Positions 23,801-36,848 of a stretch of 64,000 nt of DNA are shown here, piece after piece. This stretch comes from Loxodes magnus (Eukaryota > Ciliophora > Karyorelictea > Loxodida > Loxodidae). The translations under genes and the position numbers were made by a program. Positions within the stretch are counted from its first letter, which is position 1; each line of letters starts with the position of its first letter. The DNA is taken from positions 1 to 64,000 of the forward strand of contig CAMPDV010002166.1 of the NCBI GenBank assembly GCA_946699065.1, written 5' to 3'. The notes under the pieces were generated by a model. It saw only the letters and a program-made list of their open reading frames with translations, made no database searches and was not told the DNA's origin.

Positions 23801-26800
23801 AAAAGTAAGAAAAGAAGAGTAATTTCAGTTTCTAAGTGTGTAACTTTGATAAGAGTTATAAAGAGTAAGTAGTTAGTTTTAAAAGTAAAGTGAAGAAGAA
23901 AAGTAAGAAAAGAAGAGTAATTTCAGTTTCTAAGTGTGTAACTTTGATAAGAGTTATAAAGAGTAAGTAGTTAGTTTTAAAAGTAAAGTGAAGAAGAAAA
24001 GTAAGAAAAGAAGAGTAATTTCAGTTTCTAAGTTTGTAAGATTTGATAAGAGTTATAAAGAGTAAGTAGTTAGTTTTAAAAGTAAAGTGAAGAAGAAAAG
24101 TAAGAAAAGAAGAGTAATTTCAGTTTCTAAGTGTGTAAGCTTTGTTAAGAGTTATAAAGAGTAAGTAGTTAGTTTTAAAAGTAAAGTGTAGAAGAAAAGT
24201 AAGAAAAGAAGAGTAATTTCAGTTTCTAAGTGTGTAAGCTTTGTTAATAGTTATAAAGAGTAAGTAGTTAGTTTTAAAAGTAAAGTGAAGAAGAAAAGTA
24301 AGAAAAGAAGAGTAATTTCAGTTTCTAAGTGTGTAAGATTTGATAAGAGTTATAAAGAGTAAGTAGTTAGTTTTAAAAGTAAAGTGAAGAAGAAAAGTAA
24401 GAAAAGAAGAGTAATTTCAGTTTCTAAGTGTGTAACTTTGATAAGAGTTATAAAGAGTAAGTAGTTAGTTTTAAAAGTAAAGTGAAGAAGAAAAGTAAGA
24501 AAAGAAGAGTAATTTCAGTTTCTAAGTTTGTAAGATTTGATAAGAGTTATAAAGAGTAAGTAGTTAGTTTTAAAAGTAAAGTGAAGAAGAAAAGTAAGAA
24601 AAGAAGAGTAATTTCAGTTTCTAAGTGTGTAACTTTGATAAGAGTTATAAAGAGTAAGTAGTTAGTTTTAAAAGTAAAGTGAAGAAGAAAAGTAAGAAAA
24701 GAAGAGTAATTTCAGTTTCTAAGTGTGTAACTTTGATAAGAGTTATAAAGAGTAAGTAGTTAGTTTTAAAAGTAAAGTGAAGAAGAAAAGTAAGAAAAGA
24801 AGAGTAATTTCAGTTTCTAAGTGTGTAAGCCTTGATAAGAGTTATAAAGAGTAAGTAGTTAGTTTTAAAAGTAAAGTGAAGAAGAAAAGTAAGAAAAGAA
24901 GAGTAATTTCAGTTTCTAAGTGTGTAAGCCTTGATAAGAGTTATAAAGAGTAAGTAGTTAGTTTTAAAAGTAAAGTGAAGAAGAAAAGTAAGAAAAGAAG
25001 AGTAATTTCAGTTTCTAAGTGTGTAACTTTGATAAGAGTTATAAAGAGTAAGTAGTTAGTTTTAAAAGTAAAGTGAAGAAGAAAAGTAAGAAAAGAAGAG
25101 TAATTTCAGTTTCTAAGTGTGTAAGATTTGATAAGAGTTATAAAGAGTAAGTAGTTAGTTTTAAAAGTAAAGTGAAGAAGAAAAGTAAGAAAAGAAGAGT
25201 AATTTCAGTTTCTAAGTGTGTAACTTTGATAAGAGTTATAAAGAGTAAGTAGTTAGTTTTAAAAGTAAAGTGAAGAAGAAAAGTAAGAAAAGAAGAGTAA
25301 TTTCAGTTTCTAAGTGTGTAAGCCTTGATAAGAGTTATAAAGAGTAAGTAGTTAGTTTTAAAAGTAAAGTGAAGAAGAAAAGTAAGAAAAGAAGAGTAAT
25401 TTCAGTTTCTAAGTTTGTAAGCTTTGTTAATAGTTATAAAGAGTAAGTAGTTAGTTTTAAAAGTAAAGTGAAGAAGAAAAGTAAGAAAAGAAGAGTAATT
25501 TCAGTTTCTAAGTGTGTAACTTTGATAAGAGTTATAAAGAGTAAGTAGTTAGTTTTAAAAGTAAAGTGAAGAAGAAAAGTAAGAAAAGAAGAGTAATTTC
25601 AGTTTCTAAGTGTGTAAGCCTTGATAAGAGTTATAAAGAGTAAGTAGTTAGTTTTAAAAGTAAAGTGAAGAAGAAAAGTAAGAAAAGAAGAGTAATTTCA
25701 GTTTCTAAGTGTGTAACTTTGATAAGAGTTATAAAGAGTAAGTAGTTAGTTTTAAAAGTAAAGTGAAGAAGAAAAGTAAGAAAAGAAGAGTAATTTCAGT
25801 TTCTAAGTGTGTAAGCCTTGATAAGAGTTATAAAGAGTAAGTAGTTAGTTTTAAAAGTAAAGTGAAGAAGAAAAGTAAGAAAAGAAGAGTAATTTCAGTT
25901 TCTAAGTGTGTAACTTTGATAAGAGTTATAAAGAGTAAGTAGTTAGTTTTAAAAGTAAAGTGAAGAAGAAAAGTAAGAAAAGAAGAGTAATTTCAGTTTC
26001 TAAGTGTGTAACTTTGATAAGAGTTATAAAGAGTAAGTAGTTAGTTTTAAAAGTAAAGTGAAGAAGAAAAGTAAGAAAAGAAGAGTAATTTCAGTTTCTA
26101 AGTTTGTAAGATTTGATAAGAGTTATAAAGAGTAAGTAGTTAGTTTTAAAAGTAAAGTGAAGAAGAAAAGTAAGAAAAGAAGAGTAATTTCAGTTTCTAA
26201 GTGTGTAAGCTTTGTTAAGAGTTATAAAGAGTAAGTAGTTAGTTTTAAAAGTAAAGTGTAGAAGAAAAGTAAGAAAAGAAGAGTAATTTCAGTTTCTAAG
26301 TGTGTAAGCTTTGTTAATAGTTATAAAGAGTAAGTAGTTAGTTTTAAAAGTAAAGTGAAGAAGAAAAGTAAGAAAAGAAGAGTAATTTCAGTTTCTAAGT
26401 GTGTAAGATTTGATAAGAGTTATAAAGAGTAAGTAGTTAGTTTTAAAAGTAAAGTGAAGAAGAAAAGTAAGAAAAGAAGAGTAATTTCAGTTTCTAAGTG
26501 TGTAACTTTGATAAGAGTTATAAAGAGTAAGTAGTTAGTTTTAAAAGTAAAGTGAAGAAGAAAAGTAAGAAAAGAAGAGTAATTTCAGTTTCTAAGTTTG
26601 TAAGATTTGATAAGAGTTATAAAGAGTAAGTAGTTAGTTTTAAAAGTAAAGTGAAGAAGAAAAGTAAGAAAAGAAGAGTAATTTCAGTTTCTAAGTGTGT
26701 AACTTTGATAAGAGTTATAAAGAGTAAGTAGTTAGTTTTAAAAGTAAAGTGAAGAAGAAAAGTAAGAAAAGAAGAGTAATTTCAGTTTCTAAGTGTGTAA

Positions 26801-29800
26801 CTTTGATAAGAGTTATAAAGAGTAAGTAGTTAGTTTTAAAAGTAAAGTGAAGAAGAAAAGTAAGAAAAGAAGAGTAATTTCAGTTTCTAAGTTTGTAAGA
26901 TTTGATAAGAGTTATAAAGAGTAAGTAGTTAGTTTTAAAAGTAAAGTGAAGAAGAAAAGTAAGAAAAGAAGAGTAATTTCAGTTTCTAAGTGTGTAACTT
27001 TGATAAGAGTTATAAAGAGTAAGTAGTTAGTTTTAAAAGTAAAGTGAAGAAGAAAAGTAAGAAAAGAAGAGTAATTTCAGTTTCTAAGTGTGTAAGCTTT
27101 GTTAAGAGTTATAAAGAGTAAGTAGTTAGTTTTAAAAGTAAAGTGAAGAAGAAAAGTAAGAAAAGAAGAGTAATTTCAGTTTCTTAGTGTGTAAGATTTG
27201 ATAAGAGTTATAAAGAGTAAGTAGTTAGTTTTAAAAGTAAAGTGAAGAAGAAAAGTAAGAAAAGAAGAGTAATTTCAGTTTCTAAGTGTGTAAGCTTTGT
27301 TAATAGTTATAAAGAGTAAGTAGTTAGTTTTAAAAGTAAAGTGAAGAAGAAAAGTAAGAAAAGAAGAGTAATTTCAGTTTCTAAGTGTGTAAGCTTTGTT
27401 AAGAGTTATAAAGAGTAAGTAGTTAGTTTTAAAAGTAAAGTGAAGAAGAAAAGTAAGAAAAGAAGAGTAATTTCAGTTTCTAAGTGTGTAACTTTGATAA
27501 GAGTTATAAAGAGTAAGTAGTTAGTTTTAAAAGTAAAGTGAAGAAGAAAAGTAAGAAAAGAAGAGTAATTTCAGTTTCTAAGTGTGTAAGATTTGATAAG
27601 AGTTATAAAGAGTAAGTAGTTAGTTTTAAAAGTAAAGTGAAGAAGAAAAGTAAGAAAAGAAGAGTAATTTCAGTTTCTAAGTGTGTAAGCTATGATAAGA
27701 GTTATAAAGAGTAAGTAGTTAGTTTTAAAAGTAAAGTGAAGAAGAAAAGTAAGAAAAGAAGAGTAATTTCAGTTTCTAAGTGTGTAACTTTGATAAGAGT
27801 TATAAAGAGTAAGTAGTTAGTTTTAAAAGTAAAGTGAAGAAGAAAAGTAAGAAAAGAAGAGTAATTTCAGTTTCTAAGTGTGTAACTTTGATAAGAGTTA
27901 TAAAGAGTAAGTAGTTAGTTTTAAAAGTAAAGTGAAGAAGAAAAGTAAGAAAAGAAGAGTAATTTCAGTTTCTAAGTGTGTAAGCCTTGATAAGAGTTAT
28001 AAAGAGTAAGTAGTTAGTTTTAAAAGTAAAGTGAAGAAGAAAAGTAAGAAAAGAAGAGTAATTTCAGTTTCTAAGTGTGTAACTTTGATAAGAGTTATAA
28101 AGAGTAAGTAGTTAGTTTTAAAAGTAAAGTGAAGAAGAAAAGTAAGAAAAGAAGAGTAATTTCAGTTTCTAAGTGTGTAACTTTGATAAGAGTTATAAAG
28201 AGTAAGTAGTTAGTTTTAAAAGTAAAGTGAAGAAGAAAAGTAAGAAAAGAAGAGTAATTTCAGTTTCTAAGTGTGTAAGCCTTGATAAGAGTTATAAAGA
28301 GTAAGTAGTTAGTTTTAAAAGTAAAGTGAAGAAGAAAAGTAAGAAAAGAAGAGTAATTTCAGTTTCTAAGTGTGTAACTTTGATAAGAGTTATAAAGAGT
28401 AAGTAGTTAGTTTTAAAAGTAAAGTGAAGAAGAAAAGTAAGAAAAGAAGAGTAATTTCAGTTTCTAAGTGTGTAACTTTGATAAGAGTTATAAAGAGTAA
28501 GTAGTTAGTTTTAAAAGTAAAGTGAAGAAGAAAAGTAAGAAAAGAAGAGTAATTTCAGTTTCTAAGTGTGTAACTTTGATAAGAGTTATAAAGAGTAAGT
28601 AGTTAGTTTTAAAAGTAAAGTGAAGAAGAAAAGTAAGAAAAGAAGAGTAATTTCAGTTTCTAAGTGTGTAAGATTTGATAAGAGTTATAAAGAGTAAGTA
28701 GTTAGTTTTAAAAGTAAAGTGAAGAAGAAAAGTAAGAAAAGAAGAGTAATTTCAGTTTCTAAGTGTGTAACTTTGATAAGAGTTATAAAGAGTAAGTAGT
28801 TAGTTTTAAAAGTAAAGTGAAGAAGAAAAGTAAGAAAAGAAGAGTAATTTCAGTTTCTAAGTTTGTAAGATTTGATAAGAGTTATAAAGAGTAAGTAGTT
28901 AGTTTTAAAAGTAAAGTGAAGAAGAAAAGTAAGAAAAGAAGAGTAATTTCAGTTTCTAAGTGTGTAAGCTTTGTTAATAGTTATAAAGAGTAAGTAGTTA
29001 GTTTTAAAAGTAAAGTGAAGAAGAAAAGTAAGAAAAGAAGAGTAATTTCAGTTTCTAAGTGTGTAAGATTTGATAAGAGTTATAAAGAGTAAGTAGTTAG
29101 TTTTAAAAGTAAAGTGAAGAAGAAAAGTAAGAAAAGAAGAGTAATTTCAGTTTCTAAGTGTGTAACTTTGATAAGAGTTATAAAGAGTAAGTAGTTAGTT
29201 TTAAAAGTAAAGTGAAGAAGAAAAGTAAGAAAAGAAGAGTAATTTCAGTTTCTAAGTGTGTAACTTTGATAAGAGTTATAAAGAGTAAGTAGTTAGTTTT
29301 AAAAGTAAAGTGAAGAAGAAAAGTAAGAAAAGAAGAGTAATTTCAGTTTCTAAGTTTGTAACTTTGATAAGAGTTATAAAGAGTAAGTAGTTAGTTTTAA
29401 AAGTAAAGTGAAGAAGAAAAGTAAGAAAAGAAGAGTAATTTCAGTTTCTAAGTGTGTAACTTTGATAAGAGTTATAAAGAGTAAGTAGTTAGTTTTAAAA
29501 GTAAAGTGAAGAAGAAAAGTAAGAAAAGAAGAGTAATTTCAGTTTCTAAGTGTGTAACTTTGATAAGAGTTATAAAGAGTAAGTAGTTAGTTTTAAAAGT
29601 AAAGTGAAGAAGAAAAGTAAGAAAAGAAGAGTAATTTCAGTTTCTAAGTTTGTAACTTTGATATGAGTTATAAAGAGTAAGTAGTTAGTTTTAAAAGTAA
29701 AGTGAAGAAGAAAAGTAAGAAAAGAAGAGTAATTTCAGTTTCTAAGTGTGTAAGATTTGATAAGATAAAAGAGTAAGTAGTTAGTTTTAAAAGTAAAGTG

Positions 29801-32800
29801 AAGAAGAAAAGTAAGAAAAGAAGAGTAATTTCAGTTTCTAAGTGTGTAAGCCTTGATAAGAGTTATAAAGAGTAAGTAGTTAGTTTTAAAAGTAAAGTGA
29901 AGAAGAAAAGTAAGAAAAGAAGAGTAATTTCAGTTTCTAAGTGTGTAAGCTTTGTTAATAGTTATAAAGAGTAAGTAGTTAGTTTTAAAAGTAAAGTGAA
30001 GAAGAAAAGTAAGAAAAGAAGAGTAATTTCAGTTTCTAAGTGTGTAAGATTTGATAAGAGTTATAAAGAGTAAGTAGTTAGTTTTAAAAGTAAAGTGAAG
30101 AAGAAAAGTAAGAAAAGAAGAGTACTTTCAGTTTCTAAGTGTGTAACTTTGATAAGAGTTATAAAGAGTAAGTAGTTAGTTTTAAAAGTAAAGTGAAGAA
30201 GAAAAGTAAGAAAAGAAGAGTAATTTCAGTTTCTAAGTGTGTAACTTTGATAAGAGTTATAAAGAGTAAGTAGTTAGTTTTAAAAGTAAAGTGAAGAAGA
30301 AAAGTAAGAAAAGAAGAGTAATTTCAGTTTCTAAGTGTGTAAGATTTGATAAGATAAAAGAGTAAGTAGTTAGTTTTAAAAGTAAAGTGAAGAAGAAAAG
30401 TAAGAAAAGAAGAGTAATTTCAGTTTCTAAGTTTGTAACTTTGATAAGAGTTATAAAGAGTAAGTAGTTAGTTTTAAAAGTAAAGTGAAGAAGAAAAGTA
30501 AGAAAAGAAGAGTAATTTCAGTTTCTAAGTGTGTAACTTTGATAAGAGTTATAAAGAGTAAGTAGTTAGTTTTAAAAGTAAAGTGAAGAAGAAAAGTAAG
30601 AAAAGAAGAGTAATTTCAGTTTCTAAGTGTGTAACTTTGATAAGAGTTATAAAGAGTAAGTAGTTAGTTTTAAAAGTAAAGTGAAGAAGAAAAGTAAGAA
30701 AAGAAGAGTAATTTCAGTTTCTAAGTTTGTAACTTTGATATGAGTTATAAAGAGTAAGTAGTTAGTTTTAAAAGTAAAGTGAAGAAGAAAAGTAAGAAAA
30801 GAAGAGTAATTTCAGTTTCTAAGTGTGTAACTTTGATAAGAGTTATAAAGAGTAAGTAGTTAGTTTTAAAAGTAAAGTGAAGAAGAAAAGTAAGAAAAGA
30901 AGAGTAATTTCAGTTTCTAAGTGTGTAACTTTGATAAGAGTTATAAAGAGTAAGTAGTTAGTTTTAAAAGTAAAGTGAAGAAGAAAAGTAAGAAAAGAAG
31001 AGTAATTTCAGTTTCTAAGTGTGTAAGATTTGATAAGAGTTATAAAGAGTAAGTAGTTAGTTTTAAAAGTAAAGTGAAGAAGAAAAGTAAGAAAAGAAGA
31101 GTAATTTTAGTTTCTAAGTGTGTAAGCTTTGATAAGAGTTATAAAGAGTAAGTAGTTAGTTTTAAAAGTAAAGTGAAGAAGAAAAGTAAGAAAAGAAGAG
31201 TAATTTCAGTTTCTAAGTGTGTAACTTTGATAAGAGTTATAAAGAGTAAGTAGTTAGTTTTAAAAGTAAAGTGAAGAAGAAAAGTAAGAAAAGAAGAGTA
31301 ATTTCAGTTTCTAAGTGTGTAACTTTGATAAGAGTTATAAAGAGTAAGTAGTTAGTTTTAAAAGTAAAGTGAAGAAGAAAAGTAAGAAAAGAAGAGTAAT
31401 TTCAGTTTCTAAGTGTGTAACTTTGATAAGAGTTATAAAGAGTAAGTAGTTAGTTTTAAAAGTAAAGTGAAGAAGAAAAGTAAGAAAAGAAGAGTAATTT
31501 CAGTTTCTAAGTGTGTAACTTTGATAAGAGTTATAAAGAGTAAGTAGTTAGTTTTAAAAGTAAAGTGAAGAAGAAAAGTAAGAAAAGAAGAGTAATTTCA
31601 GTTTCTAAGTGTGTAACTTTGATAAGAGTTATAAAGAGTAAGTAGTTAGTTTTAAAAGTAAAGTGAAGAAGAAAAGTAAGAAAAGAAGAGTAATTTCAGT
31701 TTCTAAGTGTGTAAGATTTGATAAGAGTTATAAAGAGTAAGTAGTTAGTTTTAAAAGTAAAGTGAAGAAGAAAAGTAAGAAAAGAAGAGTAATTTTAGTT
31801 TCTAAGTGTGTAACTTTGATAAGAGTTATAAAGAGTAAGTAGTTAGTTTTAAAAGTAAAGTGAAGAAGAAAAGTAAGAAAAGAAGAGTAATTTCAGTTTC
31901 TAAGTGTGTAACTTTGATAAGAGTTATAAAGAGTAAGTAGTTAGTTTTAAAAGTAAAGTGAAGAAGAAAAGTAAGAAAAGAAGAGTAATTTCAGTTTCTA
32001 AGTGTGTAAGATTTGATAAGAGTTATAAAGAGTAAGTAGTTAGTTTTAAAAGTAAAGTGAAGAAGAAAAGTAAGAAAAGAAGAGTAATTTCAGTTTCTAA
32101 GTTTGTAACTTTGATAAGAGTTATAAAGAGTAAGTAGTTAGTTTTAAAAGTAAAGTGAAGAAGAAAAGTAAGAAAAGAAGAGTAATTTCAGTTTCTAAGT
32201 GTGTAAGCCTTGATAAGAGTTATAAAGAGTAAGTAGTTAGTTTTAAAAGTAAAGTGAAGAAGAAAAGTAAGAAAAGAAGAGTAATTTCAGTTTCTAAGTG
32301 TGTAACTTTGATAAGAGTTATAAAGAGTAAGTAGTTAGTTTTAAAAGTAAAGTGAAGAAGAAAAGTAAGAAAAGAAGAGTAATTTCAGTTTCTAAGTGTG
32401 TAAGCTTTGATAAGAGTTATAAAGAGTAAGTAGTTAGTTTTAAAAGTAAAGTGAAGAAGAAAAGTAAGAAAAGAAGAGTAATTTCAGTTTCTAAGTGTGT
32501 AACTTTGATAAGAGTTATAAAGAGTAAGTAGTTAGTTTTAAAAGTAAAGTGAAGAAGAAAAGTAAGAAAAGAAGAGTAATTTCAGTTTCTAAGTGTGTAA
32601 GCCTTGATAAGAGTTATAAAGAGTAAGTAGTTAGTTTTAAAAGTAAAGTGAAGAAGAAAAGTAAGAAAAGAAGAGTAATTTCAGTTTCTAAGTGTGTAAC
32701 TTTGATAAGAGTTATAAAGAGTAAGTAGTTAGTTTTAAAAGTAAAGTGAAGAAGAAAAGTAAGAAAAGAAGAGTAATTTCAGTTTCTAAGTGTGTAACTT

Positions 32801-35800
32801 TGATAAGAGTTATAAAGAGTAAGTAGTTAGTTTTAAAAGTAAAGTGAAGAAGAAAAGTAAGAAAAGAAGAGTAATTTCAGTTTCTAAGTGTGTAACTTTG
32901 ATAAGAGTTATAAAGAGTAAGTAGTTAGTTTTAAAAGTAAAGTGAAGAAGAAAAGTAAGAAAAGAAGAGTAATTTCAGTTTCTAAGTGTGTAACTTTGAT
33001 AAGAGTTATAAAGAGTAAGTAGTTAGTTTTAAAAGTAAAGTGAAGAAGAAAAGTAAGAAAAGAAGAGTAATTTCAGTTTCTAAGTTTGTAACTTTGATAT
33101 GAGTTATAAAGAGTAAGTAGTTAGTTTTAAAAGTAAAGTGAAGAAGAAAAGTAAGAAAAGAAGAGTAATTTCAGTTTCTAAGTGTGTAAGATTTGATAAG
33201 ATAAAAGAGTAAGTAGTTAGTTTTAAAAGTAAAGTGAAGAAGAAAAGTAAGAAAAGAAGAGTAATTTCAGTTTCTAAGTGTGTAAGATTTGATAAGAGTT
33301 ATAAAGAGTAAGTAGTTAGTTTTAAAAGTAAAGTGAAGAAGAAAAGTAAGAAAAGAAGAGTAATTTCAGTTTCTAAGTGTGTAAGCTTTGATAAGAGTTA
33401 TAAAGAGTAAGTAGTTAGTTTTAAAAGTAAAGTGAAGAAGAAAAGTAAGAAAAGAAGAGTAATTTCAGTTTCTAAGTGTGTAAGATTTGATAAGAGTTAT
33501 AAAGAGTAAGTAGTTAGTTTTAAAAGTAAAGTGAAGAAGAAAAGTAAGAAAAGAAGAGTAATTTCAGTTTCTAAGTGTGTAACTTTGATAAGAGTTATAA
33601 AGAGTAAGTAGTTAGTTTTAAAAGTAAAGTGAAGAAGAAAAGTAAGAAAAGAAGAGTAATTTCAGTTTCTAAGTGTGTAAGATTTGATAAGAGTTATAAA
33701 GAGTAAGTAGTTAGTTTTAAAAGTAAAGTGAAGAAGAAAAGTAAGAAAAGAAGAGTAATTTCAGTTTCTAAGTGTGTAAGATTTGATAAGAGTTATAAAG
33801 AGTAAGTAGTTAGTTTTAAAAGTAAAGTGAAGAAGAAAAGTAAGAAAAGAAGAGTAATTTCAGTTTCTAAGTGTGTAACTTTGATAAGAGTTATAAAGAG
33901 TAAGTAGTTAGTTTTAAAGTAAAGTGAAGAAGAAAAGTAAGAAAAGAAGAGTAATTTTAGTTTCTAAGTGTGTAAGCCTTGATAAGAGTTATAAAGAGTA
34001 AGTAGTTAGTTTTAAAAGTAAAGTGAAGAAGAAAAGTAAGAAAAGAAGAGTAATTTCAGTTTCTAAGTGTGTAAGATTTGATAAGAGTTATAAAGAGTAA
34101 GTAGTTAGTTTTAAAAGTAAAGTGAAGAAGAAAAGTAAGAAAAGAAGAGTAATTTCAGTTTCTAAGTGTGTAAGCTTTGTTAATAGTTATAAAGAGTAAG
34201 TAGTTAGTTTTAAAAGTAAAGTGAAGAAGAAAAGTAAGAAAAGAAGAGTAATTTCAGTTTCTAAGTGTGTAACTTTGATAAGAGTTATAAAGAGTAAGTA
34301 GTTAGTTTTAAAAGTAAAGTGAAGAAGAAAAGTAAGAAAAGAAGAGTAATTTCAGTTTCTAAGTGTGTAACTTTGATAAGAGTTATAAAGAGTAAGTAGT
34401 TAGTTTTAAAAGTAAAGTGAAGAAGAAAAGTAAGAAAAGAAGAGTAATTTCAGTTTCTAAGTGTGTAAGATTTGATAAGAGTTATAAAGAGTAAGTAGTT
34501 AGTTTTAAAAGTAAAGTGAAGAAGAAAAGTAAGAAAAGAAGAGTAATTTCAGTTTCTAAGTTTGTAACTTTGATAAGAGTTATAAAGAGTAAGTAGTTAG
34601 TTTTAAAAGTAAAGTGAAGAAGAAAAGTAAGAAAAGAAGAGTAATTTCAGTTTCTAAGTGTGTAAGCCTTGATAAGAGTTATAAAGAGTAAGTAGTTAGT
34701 TTTAAAAGTAAAGTGAAGAAGAAAAGTAAGAAAAGAAGAGTAATTTCAGTTTCTAAGTGTGTAAGCCTTGATAAGAGTTATAAAGAGTAAGTAGTTAGTT
34801 TTAAAAGTAAAGTGAAGAAGAAAAGTAAGAAAAGAAGAGTAATTTCAGTTTCTAAGTGTGTAACTTTGATAAGAGTTATAAAGAGTAAGTAGTTAGTTTT
34901 AAAAGTAAAGTGAAGAAGAAAAGTAAGAAAAGAAGAGTAATTTCAGTTTCTAAGTGTGTAACTTTGATAAGAGTTATAAAGAGTAAGTAGTTAGTTTTAA
35001 AAGTAAAGTGAAGAAGAAAAGTAAGAAAAGAAGAGTAATTTCAGTTTCTAAGTGTGTAACTTTGATAAGAGTTATAAAGAGTAAGTAGTTAGTTTTAAAA
35101 GTAAAGTGAAGAAGAAAAGTAAGAAAAGAAGAGTAATTTCAGTTTCTAAGTTTGTAACTTTGATATGAGTTATAAAGAGTAAGTAGTTAGTTTTAAAAGT
35201 AAAGTGAAGAAGAAAAGTAAGAAAAGAAGAGTAATTTCAGTTTCTAAGTGTGTAAGATTTGATAAGATAAAAGAGTAAGTAGTTAGTTTTAAAAGTAAAG
35301 TGAAGAAGAAAAGTAAGAAAAGAAGAGTAATTTCAGTTTCTAAGTGTGTAAGATTTGATAAGAGTTATAAAGAGTAAGTAGTTAGTTTTAAAAGTAAAGT
35401 GAAGAAGAAAAGTAAGAAAAGAAGAGTAATTTCAGTTTCTAAGTGTGTAAGATTTGATAAGAGTTATAAAGAGTAAGTAGTTAGTTTTAAAAGTAAAGTG
35501 AAGAAGAAAAGTAAGAAAAGAAGAGTAATTTCAGTTTCTAAGTGTGTAACTTTGATAAGAGTTATAAAGAGTAAGTAGTTAGTTTTAAAGTAAAGTGAAG
35601 AAGAAAAGTAAGAAAAGAAGAGTAATTTTAGTTTCTAAGTGTGTAAGCTTTGTTAAGAGTTATAAAGAGTAAGTAGTTAGCTTTGAAAGTAAAGTGAAGA
35701 AGAAAAGTAAGAAAAGAAGAGTAATTTCAGTTTCTAAGTGTGTAACTTTGATAAGAGTTATAAAGAGTAAGTAGTTAGTTTTAAAAGTAAAGTGAAGAAG

Positions 35801-36069
35801 AAAAGTAAGAAAAGAAGAGTAATTTCAGTTTCTAAGTGTGTAAGCTTTGTAAAGAGTTATAAAGAGTAAGTAGTTAGTTTTAAAAGTAAAGTGAAGAAGA
35901 AAAGTAAGAAAAGAAGAGTAATTTCAGTTTCTAAGTGTGTAAGATTTGATAAGATAAAAGAGTAAGTAGTTAGTTTTAAAAGTAAAGTGAAGAAGAAAAG
36001 TAAGAAAAGAAGAGTAATTTCAGTTTCTAAGTGTGTAACTTTGATAAGAGTTATAAAGAGTAAGTAGTT
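20816..36069. repeat. 15-kb satellite of 98/99-bp purine-rich units (about 154 copies)
   Basis: Head-to-tail units of 99 bp, with 98-bp versions that lack one G (GTGTAACTTTG against GTGTAAGCTTTG) and a 96-bp version with GATAAGATAAAAGAG. The plus strand is nearly C-free. The variable slot lies between CTAAGTGTGTAA and AGTTATAAAGAG (GATTTGATAAG, GCTTTGTTAAT, CTTTGATAAG, GCCTTGATAAG). Each unit has a purine mirror repeat: GAAGAAAAG, centre TAA, then GAAAAGAAG. The first 17 or so units (to about 22,555) all keep a multiple-of-three length and an open Lys-rich frame. From there on, 98-bp units break any frame. Segments are re-duplicated, with a 2,070-bp offset between 23,341/25,411 and 24,181/26,251. 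The array ends 22 bp from the stop codon of the adjacent minus-strand gene. Confidence 0.97.
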
Positions 36070-36090
36070 TGATATCGTTGTCTTATATTC

Positions 36091-36848
36091 TCATGCAATT
36101 TATTTGTAAATCTTTTGCATTTATTTTACTAAATATATCACTTATTATTGTTTATAAGCTTCCTTTTCATGTTCATTAGACGCGGGAGTTTCGATTTTAA
36201 ATTTGACTATCTTTTTTTAATCTTTCGGTTGCTTATATGTCATTATTTTTATTATATTTTTATTGCATTATTTTCATTCGATTTTCTTTATTTTAATTAA
36301 TTACTTTTATTTTCTACTATTTTTACTCATTTATTTTCGAACATTTTATTTGTCAGCTACTTTTTTTATTCTCTGACGGCTCATTTTGTAGACGCATTCG
36401 GCCTGTTACTTTGTGTCGCTCGTTTTCTTTCACATTTTTAACAAATCATACTCATTAGACGCGTGTGTGCCACTTTTATTCGCAGAATTTCTTTATCAAA
36501 TTTATAGCTACTCATATATATTAGATGCGGGAGGAACATTATTTTTATGTAGTTTATTTATATATCACTCTCAATTTAAGTCATTTTTTATGGACGCAGG
36601 GGTCCCATTTTTATATTTTTTTGTTGTCTGTCAAATTCGATTCATGTAATTTAGACGCAGGGAGCATGTTTTTTTATACGATGTGCAACTATATATAAAT
36701 TAAGATGCAAACTTTTTATGCCAGCAGCTTTTATAAGATATAAAGCATTACTTTTTTACTTTTTTTCAACTTCTCTATCCTAATCAACTTCCTTATTTCA
36801 TACGAAAAGGTCACCCGTTTATCCTCGTTTGTCCTCTTCAACTATCAT
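36091..36848 (-). CDS. Putative protein with ~22-residue TPAS repeats (partly resolved)
   Basis: On the minus strand a frame open from about 36,645 to a TGA stop at 36,091-36,093 reads as good protein under UAR = Gln and UGA = Trp. It has repeats NGTPASIKND, NVPPASNIYE, SGTHASNEYD and, later, ETPASNEHE, with Trp from TGA in LNWEWY, QIWQ, KMWKK and KIEWKQ. At DNA level each repeat shows as a GC-rich GACGC core spaced about 60-70 bp on the plus strand (36,455; 36,521; 36,591; 36,651), with outliers at 36,175 and 36,389. Upstream, a second frame starting MIVEEDKRG at 36,848 also looks coding and needs an unplaced intron or indel to join. I do not recognise the family. It may be the 3' part of the 37-kb gene. 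Confidence 0.55.

Noticed and set aside
36413-36649. Plus-strand 78-codon ORF with LDAG repeats
   Set aside because: The minus strand gives a longer frame with balanced composition, Trp-coding TGAs and a TGA stop; the plus-strand version is its shadow.
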